NCBI RefSeq assembly: GCF_021654775.1
Contig: NZ_AP025343.1
Location: 5,981,501-6,045,500, forward strand
Direction of reading: 5' to 3'
DNA: 64,000 nucleotides
From: Paenibacillus azoreducens
GTDB lineage: Bacteria > Bacillota > Bacilli > Paenibacillales > Paenibacillaceae
A program made the translations under genes and the position numbers. Of the stretch, positions 15,949-24,712 are shown in pieces (the stretch's first letter is position 1; each line of letters opens with the position of its first letter). A model generated the notes under the pieces. That model was not told where the DNA came from, did not search any database, and saw nothing but the letters and a program-made list of their open reading frames with translations.

Positions 15949-16689
15949 TTATAAGTTTCTTAAATAGTCTGTAGTTCCCGTTAATTCTGACCATCTAGCT
16001 GAAAGAAATTTTGCATAGTTTACCGCGTCGATACCATAAGTCCCTAGAGAATGACCATCATTAATCTCCACCAGCTTCATATTTCCTTCTCGGTCAATTC
16101 CAAAATCCAAACCATATGCTGCTGGCGCATCAACAAAATCCTTAACAGCATTTCTAATAACACTTAAATCTAATTTTGAATCCCAAGCACCTTTATAATA
16201 CCTGATATCAAGTATTTCTCCATATCGTATGAAACAACGCCATTCAGTTATAAAATCAACAATTTCTGAACACCAAATATTCGTATCCTCATATTCTCCA
16301 ATCAATCCTATAAAATCTTTATATTCTTTAACAACTTTGCCAGCAAACTTTTTCGTTACATCTTTGGGTTTTATAAAAACATTCCAATTCTGTTTATTTT
16401 CAAAAAGTTCCTGAATAGTTGTAGTCCATATTTTTCTGCCAAAATAACTAGATAAGGAATTAGGATAATCTATCTCTCCTTGCTTTCTTTCTATACCCAA
16501 TATTGCAAGACGTTTTCTCACATTACCAATTCCGCCAACAACTAAATCTTCTGGATTATTGTCTATAATTTCTTTTATGTCATAAAACTTAATGGTCTCC
16601 CATCCTAATAAAGTGAATCCTTCATTAGCAATAAATGCATTTACATTGTAGAAGTCTCCATTTTTATTTGCCTGAATATACGCTTTCAT
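15949..16689 (-). CDS. ATP-grasp domain protein (DUF4343/R2K-like)
   Basis: From an ATG at 16689 (MKAYIQ, with AGAGAGG) the protein of 246 residues shows an ATP-grasp layout: the N-terminal domain to about 90, then IKPKDVTKKFAGKVV (the lysine strand), VDFITEWRCFIRYGEI (acid strand), and a C-terminal FGIDREGNMKLVEINDG with the metal-binding E-x-N-D. An earlier ATG at 16734 would add residues derived from the attC-like remnant, so it is not preferred. R2K-clade ATP-grasp proteins are thought to modify peptides or proteins by ligation. The substrate is unknown. Confidence 0.7.
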   Translation of the reverse strand: MKAYIQANKNGDFYNVNAFIANEGFTLLGWETIKFYDIKEIIDNNPEDLVVGGIGNVRKRLAILGIERKQGEIDYPNSLSSYFGRKIWTTTIQELFENKQNWNVFIKPKDVTKKFAGKVVKEYKDFIGLIGEYEDTNIWCSEIVDFITEWRCFIRYGEILDIRYYKGAWDSKLDLSVIRNAVKDFVDAPAAYGLDFGIDREGNMKLVEINDGHSLGTYGIDAVNYAKFLSARWSELTGTTDYLRNL

Positions 16690-16717
16690 CAATATACCTC
16701 TCTGATATTCTTTATTA

Positions 16718-16760
16718 ATTGGTGGCTTCGCCACTTAGCCTTGCAGCGTTGTCTATGATT
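16718..16760 (-). repeat. attC-like remnant
   Basis: GGTGGCTTCGCCACTTAGCCTTGCAGCGTTGTCT is nearly identical to the centre of the copy at 30990-31153 (GGTGGCTTTGCCACTTAGCC...). The outer arms are missing. The remnant overlaps the false upstream extension of the ATP-grasp gene. Confidence 0.5.
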
Positions 16761-16791
16761 AATTTTTTTGGGACGGGGGAATATTGGTATC

Positions 16792-16977
16792 CTAATTTTT
16801 GTTCTTTATTTCTTCTAAAATAATTTCCATCTTTTCCTCCAGTCTTTTTAATGAAGCTTTTGTTTCCCTACTGTTTTTAATCATTTTGTTCACAAACAAA
16901 CATAGACTTACAAAGAAAAGAATTACTAACACTAGCACTATTAACTGATAAATTGCAGTTGGCCATAAGAAAGTCAT
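16792..16977 (-). CDS. Small single-helix membrane protein
   Basis: This is a 61-residue product with one membrane helix (YQLIVLVLVILFFVSLCLFV) and a heptad-like coil (SLKRLEEKMEIILEEIKNK) after it. It is analogous in layout to the 56-residue protein at 8935-9105. Its function is unknown. Confidence 0.6.
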   Translation of the reverse strand: MTFLWPTAIYQLIVLVLVILFFVSLCLFVNKMIKNSRETKASLKRLEEKMEIILEEIKNKN

Positions 16978-17018
16978 TGTTTGATTCTCCTTTTTTGTTT
17001 ATAAAATTTTTTTCAAAT

Positions 17019-17163
17019 AAAGTTCTACTCGTATTGACAAGCCCGAGAGGCTTAAGGCCATACGCGCCGGATCAAACGGACTTCGTTCACAGAGTTGTGA
17101 GCTGACACAGCTTTACTGCTTATTACTTCTTACGAACCAGGGCAAAGCCCGGAGCGTATTACT
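17019..17163 (-). repeat. attC-like repeat, degenerate copy
   Basis: AAAGTTCTACTCGTATTGACAAGCCCGAGAGGCTTAAGG carries the inner stem GAGAGGCTTAAG. The right part CTTACGAACC...GCCCGGAGCG is degenerate. The stop codon TAA of the HIT gene (17159-17161) lies at the outer edge of the element. Confidence 0.5.
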
Positions 17164-17665
17164 CCGTTCTACTTACAAAATCCCTTAATCCTTCTCTTAA
17201 TTCATTAATTCCTTCAATTACCTTCTTCATATTCTCTTCATCGTTCAATTGATTTCTAGCATGTAATAATACGGGTCTTAATGATTCGACGGATTTTCCA
17301 AATTGTCCCATCCACTCATATCTCGGAACCATCCATAAATGAAAATGATGTGTTGTATCCTCGTTATAAAAATAATAAACCATATCAATTCCAAGCCTTG
17401 TTCTTTGTTCACTTCTAACCTTATGTATTAATGAAATGTATTCAATCTGTTCTTCATCCGAGAGCTCATCCATACAGTGAAAATGCCGTTTAGAGGCTAA
17501 AATTACTAATCCCCTAATTGGATATGCAACGTCTTGATGAATATGAAAATGATTAGATTCATAAATAACTCCACCAGTTGGTGTAATTAATCCGCTGGTT
17601 AAAGCGCAGCTAAGACAATCTACTTCAACAGTTCTTCCATCAGCCAAAGTAATCTGCCGTGGCAT
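17159..17665 (-). CDS. HIT family protein
   Basis: The 168-residue protein ends its conserved part with HFHLWMVPR (a variant of the HIT H-x-H-x-H triad) and has VIYESNHFHIHQDVAYPIRG and ILASKRHFHCMDEL in the positions expected for HIT domains. HIT proteins hydrolyse or transfer nucleotides such as Ap4A or AMP esters. The third His of the canonical triad is replaced by Trp/Met in this copy, so the catalytic outcome is open. GGAGAGG stands before the ATG. Confidence 0.75.
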   Translation of the reverse strand: MPRQITLADGRTVEVDCLSCALTSGLITPTGGVIYESNHFHIHQDVAYPIRGLVILASKRHFHCMDELSDEEQIEYISLIHKVRSEQRTRLGIDMVYYFYNEDTTHHFHLWMVPRYEWMGQFGKSVESLRPVLLHARNQLNDEENMKKVIEGINELREGLRDFVSRTE

Positions 17666-17973
17666 TTAGCACCTCTCCTGTACTCGTTTTTAGATCTTGC
17701 TTAGTAAATTTCATCTATCGTTGGTGTATCTAAACATTTCCCTTGTATCTGAGCGCCAATGGGTTCTACTACTCCTCTGCTAATCACTCCTCCAAACCAA
17801 AGACATTTTGCAGCCTAGGTGTTTTTTTCAGTGTCCACTAAATGGGGTCTTGACCAATGTGGGGTTGGAGGTTTTACACTTCCCACTTTGCCGCCTTGTT
17901 TGGAAAGAACGGGATCTAGGTATATAATGAGATACGTATTCCACGATTCTGAAACAAAAGGAAAACCCAGACC
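17666..17973. other. Spacer between the HIT gene and the GDPD gene
   Basis: This 308-bp stretch has no supported gene. It contains a degenerate arm near 17724 (CATCTATCGTTGGTGTATCT), and a promoter-like GGTATATAATGAG near 17920 oriented towards the GDPD gene. It marks a change from AT-rich minus-strand cassettes to one gene of normal composition on the plus strand. Confidence 0.5.
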
Positions 17974-19788
17974 ATGAATGCCAAACATACTAATACCAAC
18001 CGTTTTCGATTCATGTCTTTTCAAATGATGAGAGAAATTATACGCGTGTGGAAGTATGCGTACCGTCCTTTTCTTCTATTTGAATTGGTATACAAACTAC
18101 TGACGATTGGTGTATTTATCCCGCTGTTATCCATACTTTTCAACAAAATACTGGCTGCTGGGGGCTTCGATGCAGCCGCCAATCACGACCTTCTGCGCTT
18201 CGTGTTCAGCAGATACGGCCTACTTAGTGTGCTGTTAATGGCCCCAATCGCCATGATGCTCATTTACACAGAGTTCGCGGTTCTCTTCTATATTGCTTAC
18301 TACGGGATTCAAGAGAAGCGCGCACGAATCCGCCCTGTATTGTTCAAGGCAATCTCTCGCTTGCCAGGCTTATGGCGCATCGGGGTATTCGGACTTGCTC
18401 TCTACTTGTTGCTGCTGTTCCCACTGCTTGATGTCAACATTGGCGGATCGCTGTTACCTAATTTGACGATCCCGAACTTTGTTACGGGCGAGTTGATGAA
18501 GACAATCTCTGGAACTATCGTTCTTGTCATCGTCGGATTAGTCGTCCTGGCATTGAACTTCATCTGTATCTATGCACTGCCGATTATGATTTTGGAAGGC
18601 AAGTATCAATTCTGGAACGCCGTTCGCGAGAGCAGACGATTGTTCTGGCGCAGCAAGTGGTCATTAGTTAGAGCCGGGCTTGAATGGGCAGTACTCTTCC
18701 TGTTTCTGTTCATTCTACTTATCTGTTTGATCATTTTAATCGCGCTGCTCCTTCCTAATGGGGATGGCGAGTCCACATTAATGATTACCATCGGCATCAC
18801 GCTTAGCTTTGGTTTGTATATCGCAACACTGGTTATGACTCCAATGTTCATTACCATCGTCACCCTGCTCTATGTACGCTATCAAGGCCATGACCGTGTG
18901 AACATCGATACTGATGGAGTCGATGCTTCTGTCTGGAAAGGACGCGATATGCAGCGTTTGCTCGTGCGACGTTATCGTTCAGCGCTAACTGCATTCGGAA
19001 TGCTCATTCTTATGGCTATAGGCTGGGGAGCAACCACACTGTTGACTGATTGGGGAGAAGCCAATGAGAAGTTCATCATTATGGCTCATCGCGGCGACAC
19101 CACTTCAGGCATAGAGAATACGATGGGTGCCTTCGAAGGCGCCATTCGGACAGGTGCCGATTATATCGAGCTCGACATTCTGCAGACGAAAGATGGCAAG
19201 CTTGCGGTCATCCATGATGAGAATTTGAAACGACTGTCAGGCCAAAATGTGAACGTATATGATCTTACCCTCAGTCAGCTGCAACAAATTCCGCTGCGCG
19301 CAGGCAAGTTCCAAGACCATGTGCCATCCCTTGATGAGGTGCTGGAGCGTACAAAGGGAAAAATCAAGCTTAATGTGGAACTGAAAATACATGGACATGA
19401 GAAGGACTTCGTCCCTATATTAGTCGATACGATTCGTAGACATAAGGCTGAACAACAGATCATTATCCAGAGCTTAGACTATGAGCTCGTGCAGCAAGTG
19501 AAGAAGGCCGCACCAGACTTAACAGTCGGGTATGTCATATTCGCCACCTTCGCTCCGCTCAATCAGTTTGAAGCAGATTTCTTTGTCGTCGAAGAGGCCT
19601 TTGCCCGTCCTCGATTGATTCGTTCAGCGAAAATGATCGGCAAGCCGATTTATGTCTGGACCGTGAATGATGTGGACAGCGTTGAACACTTCTATACGTT
19701 AGGTGTAGATGGCATCATTACGGACATTGCCGCTGACGCAATGGAGACCGTTCAAATGCTGCATAAGGAACAGAGTCAGAAACAATAA
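17974..19788 (+). CDS. Membrane-anchored glycerophosphodiester phosphodiesterase
   Basis: Residues 1-355 contain at least six membrane helices in the pattern of the GDPD membrane domain. Residues from about 366 form a GDPD catalytic domain: FIIMAHRGD (first His-Arg), ENTMGAFEGAIRTGADYIELDI (metal E and D), AVIHDENLKRLSG, KLNVELK and VWTVNDVDSV. The fused membrane domain occurs in many Gram-positive GDPDs that degrade lipoteichoic or phospholipid glycerophosphodiesters. The length of 604 is normal for this architecture. The base composition is higher in GC than the surrounding cassettes. A hairpin with CACCCGG/CCGGGTG lies after it. Confidence 0.85.
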   Translation: MNAKHTNTNRFRFMSFQMMREIIRVWKYAYRPFLLFELVYKLLTIGVFIPLLSILFNKILAAGGFDAAANHDLLRFVFSRYGLLSVLLMAPIAMMLIYTEFAVLFYIAYYGIQEKRARIRPVLFKAISRLPGLWRIGVFGLALYLLLLFPLLDVNIGGSLLPNLTIPNFVTGELMKTISGTIVLVIVGLVVLALNFICIYALPIMILEGKYQFWNAVRESRRLFWRSKWSLVRAGLEWAVLFLFLFILLICLIILIALLLPNGDGESTLMITIGITLSFGLYIATLVMTPMFITIVTLLYVRYQGHDRVNIDTDGVDASVWKGRDMQRLLVRRYRSALTAFGMLILMAIGWGATTLLTDWGEANEKFIIMAHRGDTTSGIENTMGAFEGAIRTGADYIELDILQTKDGKLAVIHDENLKRLSGQNVNVYDLTLSQLQQIPLRAGKFQDHVPSLDEVLERTKGKIKLNVELKIHGHEKDFVPILVDTIRRHKAEQQIIIQSLDYELVQQVKKAAPDLTVGYVIFATFAPLNQFEADFFVVEEAFARPRLIRSAKMIGKPIYVWTVNDVDSVEHFYTLGVDGIITDIAADAMETVQMLHKEQSQKQ

Positions 19789-19798
19789 GATGAAAATA

Positions 19799-19850
19799 TC
19801 ACCCGCTTCACCCGGAAATTTAGCGCAGGGCGCTATTCTACCGGGTGTTT
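19799..19850 (+). terminator. Rho-independent terminator
   Basis: CACCCGG pairs with CCGGGTG around AAATTTAGCGCAGGGCGCTATTCTA (itself containing a GCGC stem), followed by TTTTG. It ends the GDPD gene. Confidence 0.7.
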
Positions 19851-19894
19851 TGCATTCTCTGTATTTGCACATATTGGCCATCAGCCTGCATTTG

Positions 19895-20057
19895 CCGATT
19901 TATCGGTCGGATGAAGCGCGAAATCAGAACAACGGCGGCATGGGACTCGGACTTGCTATTGCGAAATATGTGCTGGCACATCATGGAGCGATCGAAGTTA
20001 CCTGGCTTTTCACATGTTCTGGCACTGCATTTTGTATATATTTTTCAATTAATTTTA
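19895..20057 (+). pseudogene. Fragment of a sensor histidine kinase ATP-binding domain
   Basis: In one frame the sequence encodes PIYRSDEARNQN then GGMGLGLAIAKYVLAHHG and a weaker GTAFCIYF. This is the F/G2-box region of a HATPase_c domain (F-Y-R-x-D-x-A then G-x-GLGLAI) and ends where such kinases end. No kinase start, H-box or N-box precedes it, so only about 50 residues survive. Confidence 0.7.
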
Positions 20058-20216
20058 TAATCCGTTTCTTTGTTAAGTCGTCCATTTTCTATCTCCTATT
20101 CATATTCTATGTTTGTCTATTCATTTAATTATTACTTTCTTCTTTGTAATTCCTCGATCACAAGCTTTAACTCAATTTCTTTATGTATAAATAATATATT
20201 ATTTTTGCAATGATGT

Positions 20217-20346
20217 CTCATAACGTTCGAGGTGTTCCCGAAAGACATCACTACCCATATGGCGGCATGTCCCACTCCCGGACAGTCAACCTCGTATACC
20301 TTTTGTGTCACACGATGTTCCTACTTCCTAGAGGAGACCTCAAGCT
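20217..20346 (-). repeat. attC-like repeat, divergent copy
   Basis: CTCATAACGTTCGAGGTG at the left matches the TAACGTT arm; the rest (GTCTCC...GAGGAGACC) is divergent. It sits between the kinase fragment and the CPBP gene in the same position as other copies. Assignment is tentative. Confidence 0.3.
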
Positions 20347-20964
20347 TCATTCTTTCGACATCCTCATTGCAAAAATCACTGAAAATAAATTAAATACAAT
20401 ATGTAGTATGAGCGCAAACAAGATCGATTGCGTCATTTCTGTCATGGCTCCCAATAGAATGCCTCCCAGAAAAGCAATAATTATAAATCTAATGCTTTGT
20501 GCTGATAATTTATAATACTGCAAATGACAAATTGCAAAGAGAATCGCGGAAGTAATAACTGGTGTTGTTACAGACATACTAAATACCTGTATAATTTCGG
20601 ATGAGACAAAGAACTGCTTTAAGTTTGGCAAAATTAATCCTCTAAAAATAATTTCCTCAATTATCGGATAAGTAATTATAAAATTTGTTATATTAAACTT
20701 CCCTTTCGGATTATATCCTGAGAAACGGGCAGACACGATATAAACCAAAATAAGGACTCCAAATATCGGTAGTGCCTTTTCATAATGAATAGGCGCCTTA
20801 AAAATATACTCATCATTAAATAAAGGAACCGAGATAATTATAATAATGGCCCAAACTAATACAGTATATTTCTCCATTCTTTTTAAAAGGGTTTTTCTTA
20901 TAAGGATTTCTACCAGCTTATACGAAAACGTCAGCAGCAAGAAAATGAATAACATAAGATACAT
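20347..20964 (-). CDS. CPBP family intramembrane glutamic endopeptidase
   Basis: The 205-residue, six- or seven-helix membrane protein has the Abi/CPBP motifs EEIIFRGLILP (motif 1, E-E-x3-R) at about residue 118, then FAICHLQYYK (motif 2 F-x3-H) and FALILHIVFNLFS (motif 3 H-x3-N). Some CPBP proteins process prenylated or bacteriocin peptides or confer self-immunity. AGGGGGG lies before the ATG. No partner peptide gene is near. Confidence 0.85.
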   Translation of the reverse strand: MYLMLFIFLLLTFSYKLVEILIRKTLLKRMEKYTVLVWAIIIIISVPLFNDEYIFKAPIHYEKALPIFGVLILVYIVSARFSGYNPKGKFNITNFIITYPIIEEIIFRGLILPNLKQFFVSSEIIQVFSMSVTTPVITSAILFAICHLQYYKLSAQSIRFIIIAFLGGILLGAMTEMTQSILFALILHIVFNLFSVIFAMRMSKE

Positions 20965-21017
20965 ATTTCCCCCCTAGAAACTCAAATTTTCCTTAGGTAG
21001 TATCGGTCTAATTATTT

Positions 21018-21656
21018 TTAGGAATTTCTCCAAGGTTCTTTAACCCATGTTTCTTTCCGAGCTATTAATAATTCATTCTCCTGAAGATTTGAGAAAAATA
21101 TTGACTCGTCGATAGCTTGATAATAATTCATATTGCCTTTATTTATTATTGCAGCATCAAACATCCATATATTATCCAACTCGTTCTGTACTAACGCTTC
21201 CCAAGGACGGCCATCCGTTGCTTCATTAGTAAAATATACACCAGATTGATTAGGGAAATACGAGAATTCCTGCATTAACTTCCAAATCACTGATCTATGT
21301 TCTTCTCTTAAGACGTAGTCGAATTGACATTGTATAATCTCCTCTGTCCAAAAGAGAAGGCTAATTTCAAGCCAAGATTGCTGCGATTCTTGGATGTTTT
21401 TTGAAGTCCAGCCCATAACAAAAGGACGAATGTGTAAAAGTTGTCCACCGATCACAAGTTCTTTTGTTACTTCTCCTCCGCTCACATCCATTGAGCCATC
21501 CTCATCCATCTCCCATTCTAATCCACTAAAAGCAGAAATGATTTGAGCGTCTTTAATCCCGCATTCATTTAATGTGTTTATAAAGTCATGCATGATCTCT
21601 TTTATATTGCTTTGATCGCACTTTATATAGGTTTGGATTTGAGAATATTCCGGCAT
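21018..21656 (-). CDS. Unknown protein
   Basis: About 212 residues from the ATG at 21656 (GAGGG seven bases upstream; the ATG at 21668 overlaps the site). The protein is soluble, acidic, with WLEISLLFWTEEIIQCQFDYVL and DGRPWEALVQNELDNIWMFDAAI. No family is recognised. It is followed by the CPBP gene 53 bp downstream and preceded by an attC-like repeat. Confidence 0.5.
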   Translation of the reverse strand: MPEYSQIQTYIKCDQSNIKEIMHDFINTLNECGIKDAQIISAFSGLEWEMDEDGSMDVSGGEVTKELVIGGQLLHIRPFVMGWTSKNIQESQQSWLEISLLFWTEEIIQCQFDYVLREEHRSVIWKLMQEFSYFPNQSGVYFTNEATDGRPWEALVQNELDNIWMFDAAIINKGNMNYYQAIDESIFFSNLQENELLIARKETWVKEPWRNS

Positions 21657-21687
21657 CTTATCCCTCATTTTATCATTGCGTATGTTT

Positions 21688-21853
21688 CAATAATGTTCTT
21701 GTATTCACGGAGTCCTACCGACTTAAAACGACGAAGTCGCTGGCTGCGCTTGCGAGTTGTCGGTGCGATGTGTCCTCTTAATCCTCTTACCAGTCGATGT
21801 TTCCTGCAAATCGAGGAGCCACCAGGCTCCGATGCACGATATATTTGAACAAC
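21688..21853 (-). repeat. attC-like repeat
   Basis: TAATGTTCTTGTATTCACGGA is a close variant of the conserved arm. The centre has GTCGCTGGCTGCGCTTGCGAG (inner hairpin) and the right end GATGCACGATATATTTGAAC, which is only partly complementary. It lies exactly between the stop of the phosphotransferase gene and gene 21018-21656. Confidence 0.45.
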
Positions 21854-23008
21854 TCACAAGAAAACACTAGGCTTAAGAGAATCCGCCTCCGCAATCAACT
21901 TTTTGTGTACCTTAATGATACTATCAAGCTGGTTAAGTCTTTCTCTAAGCTTAGTATTGTTTGGTTCTTCTTCTAATTTAGAAAGTATCGAAAAGAATTG
22001 AGGGACCTCCCAAACACTTCTTAGAGCAGCGCTTAAACTAAATCCATATTTAACCATTCCTATATCACCCCGCCACCCCATATCTCGCAATCCTTCTATG
22101 TATGAAGTAAATAAAGAGTCATGAAATATTTGATATTGATTAGGCTGAATAATTCCAAGACTCATATTCACCCCAAATAATTTACCCAAGTCTTCGCCGA
22201 TACCAGAAATACTCATGAACTGCCAGTCGATTAGAACTAGATGACTTTCACGCGATTTTTTTTTGACGAGTAACATATTCATCTGACTCAAATCTTGATG
22301 TGCCAGCACACGCGGCAACTGTTGAAGCGAGTCTAATGATGAGTCAATATTTTTGAGCACCTCCTGATACCAAGCCCAAGTGCTCTGCACAGTGTCTATT
22401 GATATTCCACTCACATACGCCTCCATATTTGGAGCATACATGCGACTTGCAGTCGTCCATGACTTGAGCCATGCTTTGCATATCCACTCATGTTCAGGCA
22501 ATTTTTTAGCCCCTTCTAGATATGCCCCATTAAACCGGCCTAATTGCCGGGCAATATATGAAAATTGCTCAATTGTATGCGCGTATTCGCCCTCAACATA
22601 TTCCATCCAGAGCCATATGGTACCATCTTGTTGTTCTTCAACCAAATAGCTTTTTGCAGTGTAAATGGAATCAGGAAGTTCTTTTAAAACTCCTGATTCA
22701 AATACAAGTGCTTCACGTCGCCAATAGTTGTGATGTTCAAAGCTATCTTTCTCCTCTGTGTCCGGTTTAATGATTTTTAAGATAACGCACCAAGGCTTCA
22801 ATTCATCATACAACTTCACCAGACCATGCAAACGTAATATACCAGATGTTGTGAAGTTGGGGGTTTTGTAACCAATATCATCGCAAGTTATTGATACAAG
22901 TTCAACAGTTTGATTTCCATGAATAGATTGAATACAAGCTATGATCTGTTCAAACTTATTCTCGATATTAATGGCAGAATTATTTCTCAATATAATTTTT
23001 GAGTACAT
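21854..23008 (-). CDS. Aminoglycoside phosphotransferase (APH)-family protein
   Basis: The 384-residue protein contains the APH/choline-kinase-like catalytic loop VLAHQDLSQMNMLL (H-x-D-x4-N) and HLVLIDWQFMSI (the D-W metal site) after an N-terminal nucleotide-binding part. The N-terminus is longer than in classical APH enzymes. Families with this fold phosphorylate aminoglycosides, macrolides or small metabolites; which one cannot be told here. AAGGAG is found nine bases before the ATG. Confidence 0.75.
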   Translation of the reverse strand: MYSKIILRNNSAINIENKFEQIIACIQSIHGNQTVELVSITCDDIGYKTPNFTTSGILRLHGLVKLYDELKPWCVILKIIKPDTEEKDSFEHHNYWRREALVFESGVLKELPDSIYTAKSYLVEEQQDGTIWLWMEYVEGEYAHTIEQFSYIARQLGRFNGAYLEGAKKLPEHEWICKAWLKSWTTASRMYAPNMEAYVSGISIDTVQSTWAWYQEVLKNIDSSLDSLQQLPRVLAHQDLSQMNMLLVKKKSRESHLVLIDWQFMSISGIGEDLGKLFGVNMSLGIIQPNQYQIFHDSLFTSYIEGLRDMGWRGDIGMVKYGFSLSAALRSVWEVPQFFSILSKLEEEPNNTKLRERLNQLDSIIKVHKKLIAEADSLKPSVFL

Positions 23009-23091
23009 TTAATCTGTCTCCTTGTTGAACTTATTGCTTGAAGAGACACCTCCTGGCGTCAATAAGCGATTGATTCTTTTAGCCAATTTCA

Positions 23092-23166
23092 TCTAATGTT
23101 CCCGTATTCACGACGTTCAGACTCTGATCTTAGAGCCGCGCGAAGTTGATTTTACACGGCGTAAAC
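23092..23166 (-). repeat. Short attC-like element
   Basis: TAATGTTCCCGTATTCACGACGTTCA carries its own short palindrome (AATGTT...GACGTT). The related element at 31972-32012 has the same form (TAACGTTCCGCATTCCTGACGTTCA). It lies upstream of the phosphotransferase gene. The distal part GCCGCGCGAAGTTG is weak. Confidence 0.4.
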
Positions 23167-23347
23167 CGTTCTGGAAATTTCACAAAATAATAAAAAAAAT
23201 GAAAAACATATCCAAAAATGCATCAAATGAATTGTTATTATATTCCATTTATAAAAGCTCTGAAGACTTTTTAACCGTGTGAAAAGTAGTTATTGAGGAC
23301 TACTGAATGGAAATCTTCCAAAAATATTTTTAAGGAGATGAAATTTC
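23167..23347 (+). other. AT-rich promoter region of the metalloprotease pair
   Basis: The stretch has no gene. It is very AT-rich (TTGTTATTATATTCCATTTATAAAAGC), with several possible -10 boxes, and ends with AAGGAGATG before the protease start. No operator was recognised. Confidence 0.45.
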
Positions 23348-23863
23348 ATGAAAAAAACACCTCGAAATTTTCTCAGAACCATGGGAATTTCCACTTTTTT
23401 ACTAGCTTTAACAACTACCGTTGTTTCAGCTGAAACCGATCCCGGCTGGGGTTCCCAATCTCCAAACATCAATGTACCGTTCAACAACTATAATGATACT
23501 TGGAGATCACCAATGGATGCTGCTGCTGTTGCATGGAACGGAACGCCTACTAAAGTAACCGTTGGATTCCTATCTTCCTCGCCCAATAAGGTTTTAGCGG
23601 ATAGTTACCAAGACACTTGGTACGGATTGTCATCATCCGCAAACCCGGGACCCTTCACTATCAAATTAAATTCAAGAACTATCAATAGGGATGCCTCAAA
23701 TTTTTACAACTTCGTTAAATCCACTCTCGTCCACGAATATGGCCATATTTTTTGCCTAGATCATACTACCAAAACATCTATAATGAACAGTAATCGTGAT
23801 CGAAATACAATGACAACCCCTCAAAAATTTGATATTGATGAAGTGAATTCTGTTTATAAATAA
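23348..23863 (+). CDS. Secreted matrixin-like zinc metalloprotease
   Basis: A signal peptide (ISTFLLALTTTVVSAETD) is followed by a domain of about 140 residues with WRSPMDAAAVAWNG (the helix before the active site) and VHEYGHIFCLDH, a perfect H-E-x-x-H-x-x-x-x-x-H zinc site, then SIMN as Met-turn. This is the layout of small matrixin-type (M10/M43-like) proteases. No prodomain or cysteine switch is visible. It is followed 14 bp later by gene 23878-24492, probably co-transcribed. Confidence 0.8.
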   Translation: MKKTPRNFLRTMGISTFLLALTTTVVSAETDPGWGSQSPNINVPFNNYNDTWRSPMDAAAVAWNGTPTKVTVGFLSSSPNKVLADSYQDTWYGLSSSANPGPFTIKLNSRTINRDASNFYNFVKSTLVHEYGHIFCLDHTTKTSIMNSNRDRNTMTTPQKFDIDEVNSVYK

Positions 23864-23877
23864 GGAGGAATTAAATT

Positions 23878-24492
23878 ATGAAGCGTAAATCAATGTTCAT
23901 TGGTCTCGTTTGCTTCGTAGTGGCCATTACCGGAATCTTCTTATTTTCTAAAAACACTACAACCCCACAAAAAGTAACACTTTCCGCAGACTACCCCAAA
24001 TATGATAGCTTAGAGAATCTGGTTGATAGAGCTGACACAATCATTAAGGGTAAAATCATTGGATCTACATACAGCGAATTAAACATAACTGAAAAAAACA
24101 AATCCGATGACGAATTCCTTAATCCTAGAGGCGAAAAAGACAATAGTACGATTCCTTATACGATCTTCACTGTTGAAATTGAAAAAACTTATAAAGGCAA
24201 TGCCGGCCAAAAAGATACAATACAAATTAAACAATTAGGCGGAACCATTGGAAACACTGAATATGTTTTGGAAGATGAAGCTGACGCTAAACTCGAGGAA
24301 GGAAAAAAATATGTTTTCTTCCTTGAAACTTATCCCGATTCTCCCGCCAGTCTATTGAACCCTATTCAAGCCAGCTATGAATACGATGATAATGACAACA
24401 TCATCTCTAATAAACAGTCCATACAAAGTGAACAAAACAAAATTAATTTCAAAATGGAAGACTTGGACCATATCGTGAACCGCAATAAATAG
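23878..24492 (+). CDS. Exported protein of unknown function next to the metalloprotease
   Basis: A signal-anchor (MFIGLVCFVVAITGIFLF) precedes a mixed domain with VDRADTIIKGKIIGS, TIFTVEIEKTYKGN and GKKYVFFLETYPDS. The latter pattern, x-T-V-x-V-E-K-x-Y-K-G and KYVFFL, is that of a beta-rich protein of the kind often found beside secreted proteases in Bacillales. The gene starts 14 bp after the protease, with AAGGAGG. Confidence 0.6.
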   Translation: MKRKSMFIGLVCFVVAITGIFLFSKNTTTPQKVTLSADYPKYDSLENLVDRADTIIKGKIIGSTYSELNITEKNKSDDEFLNPRGEKDNSTIPYTIFTVEIEKTYKGNAGQKDTIQIKQLGGTIGNTEYVLEDEADAKLEEGKKYVFFLETYPDSPASLLNPIQASYEYDDNDNIISNKQSIQSEQNKINFKMEDLDHIVNRNK

Positions 24493-24636
24493 AAATTATA
24501 ATCCAAAAGGATTTTACATTATTCAATTCTTCGTCTTAAACATATTGCCTAAGTAATCGTTCTGATCGTTCAGCTAGATCTTTATATGGTTGTGGAGTTA
24601 TTTGAATTCGATCAAAATTCCGCATCTACGACGTGA

Positions 24637-24672
24637 CCCGACCTTGGACAGTTCTTTATCTTAGGTCGGGTC
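24637..24672. terminator. Stem-loop terminator, GACCCG type
   Basis: GACCCGACCTTGGACA pairs with CTTAGGTCGGGTC, with TTTTG after it. Just before it stands CGCATCTACGACG, a trace of the array's conserved box. It lies downstream of the exported protein and in front of the tail of the VOC gene. Confidence 0.55.
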
Positions 24673-24712
24673 GTGTTTTGTCTGACAACTTAAGGACGAG
24701 TGCTACTTCATT

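Noticed and set aside
17815..18024. Minus-strand frame of 69 codons before the GDPD gene
   Set aside because: Overlaps the GDPD start, no ribosome-binding site, no recognisable protein.
19709..20128. Coding sequence of 139 residues after the GDPD gene
   Set aside because: Its first part is read in the wrong frame over the end of the GDPD gene and its terminator; only the kinase fragment inside it is meaningful.
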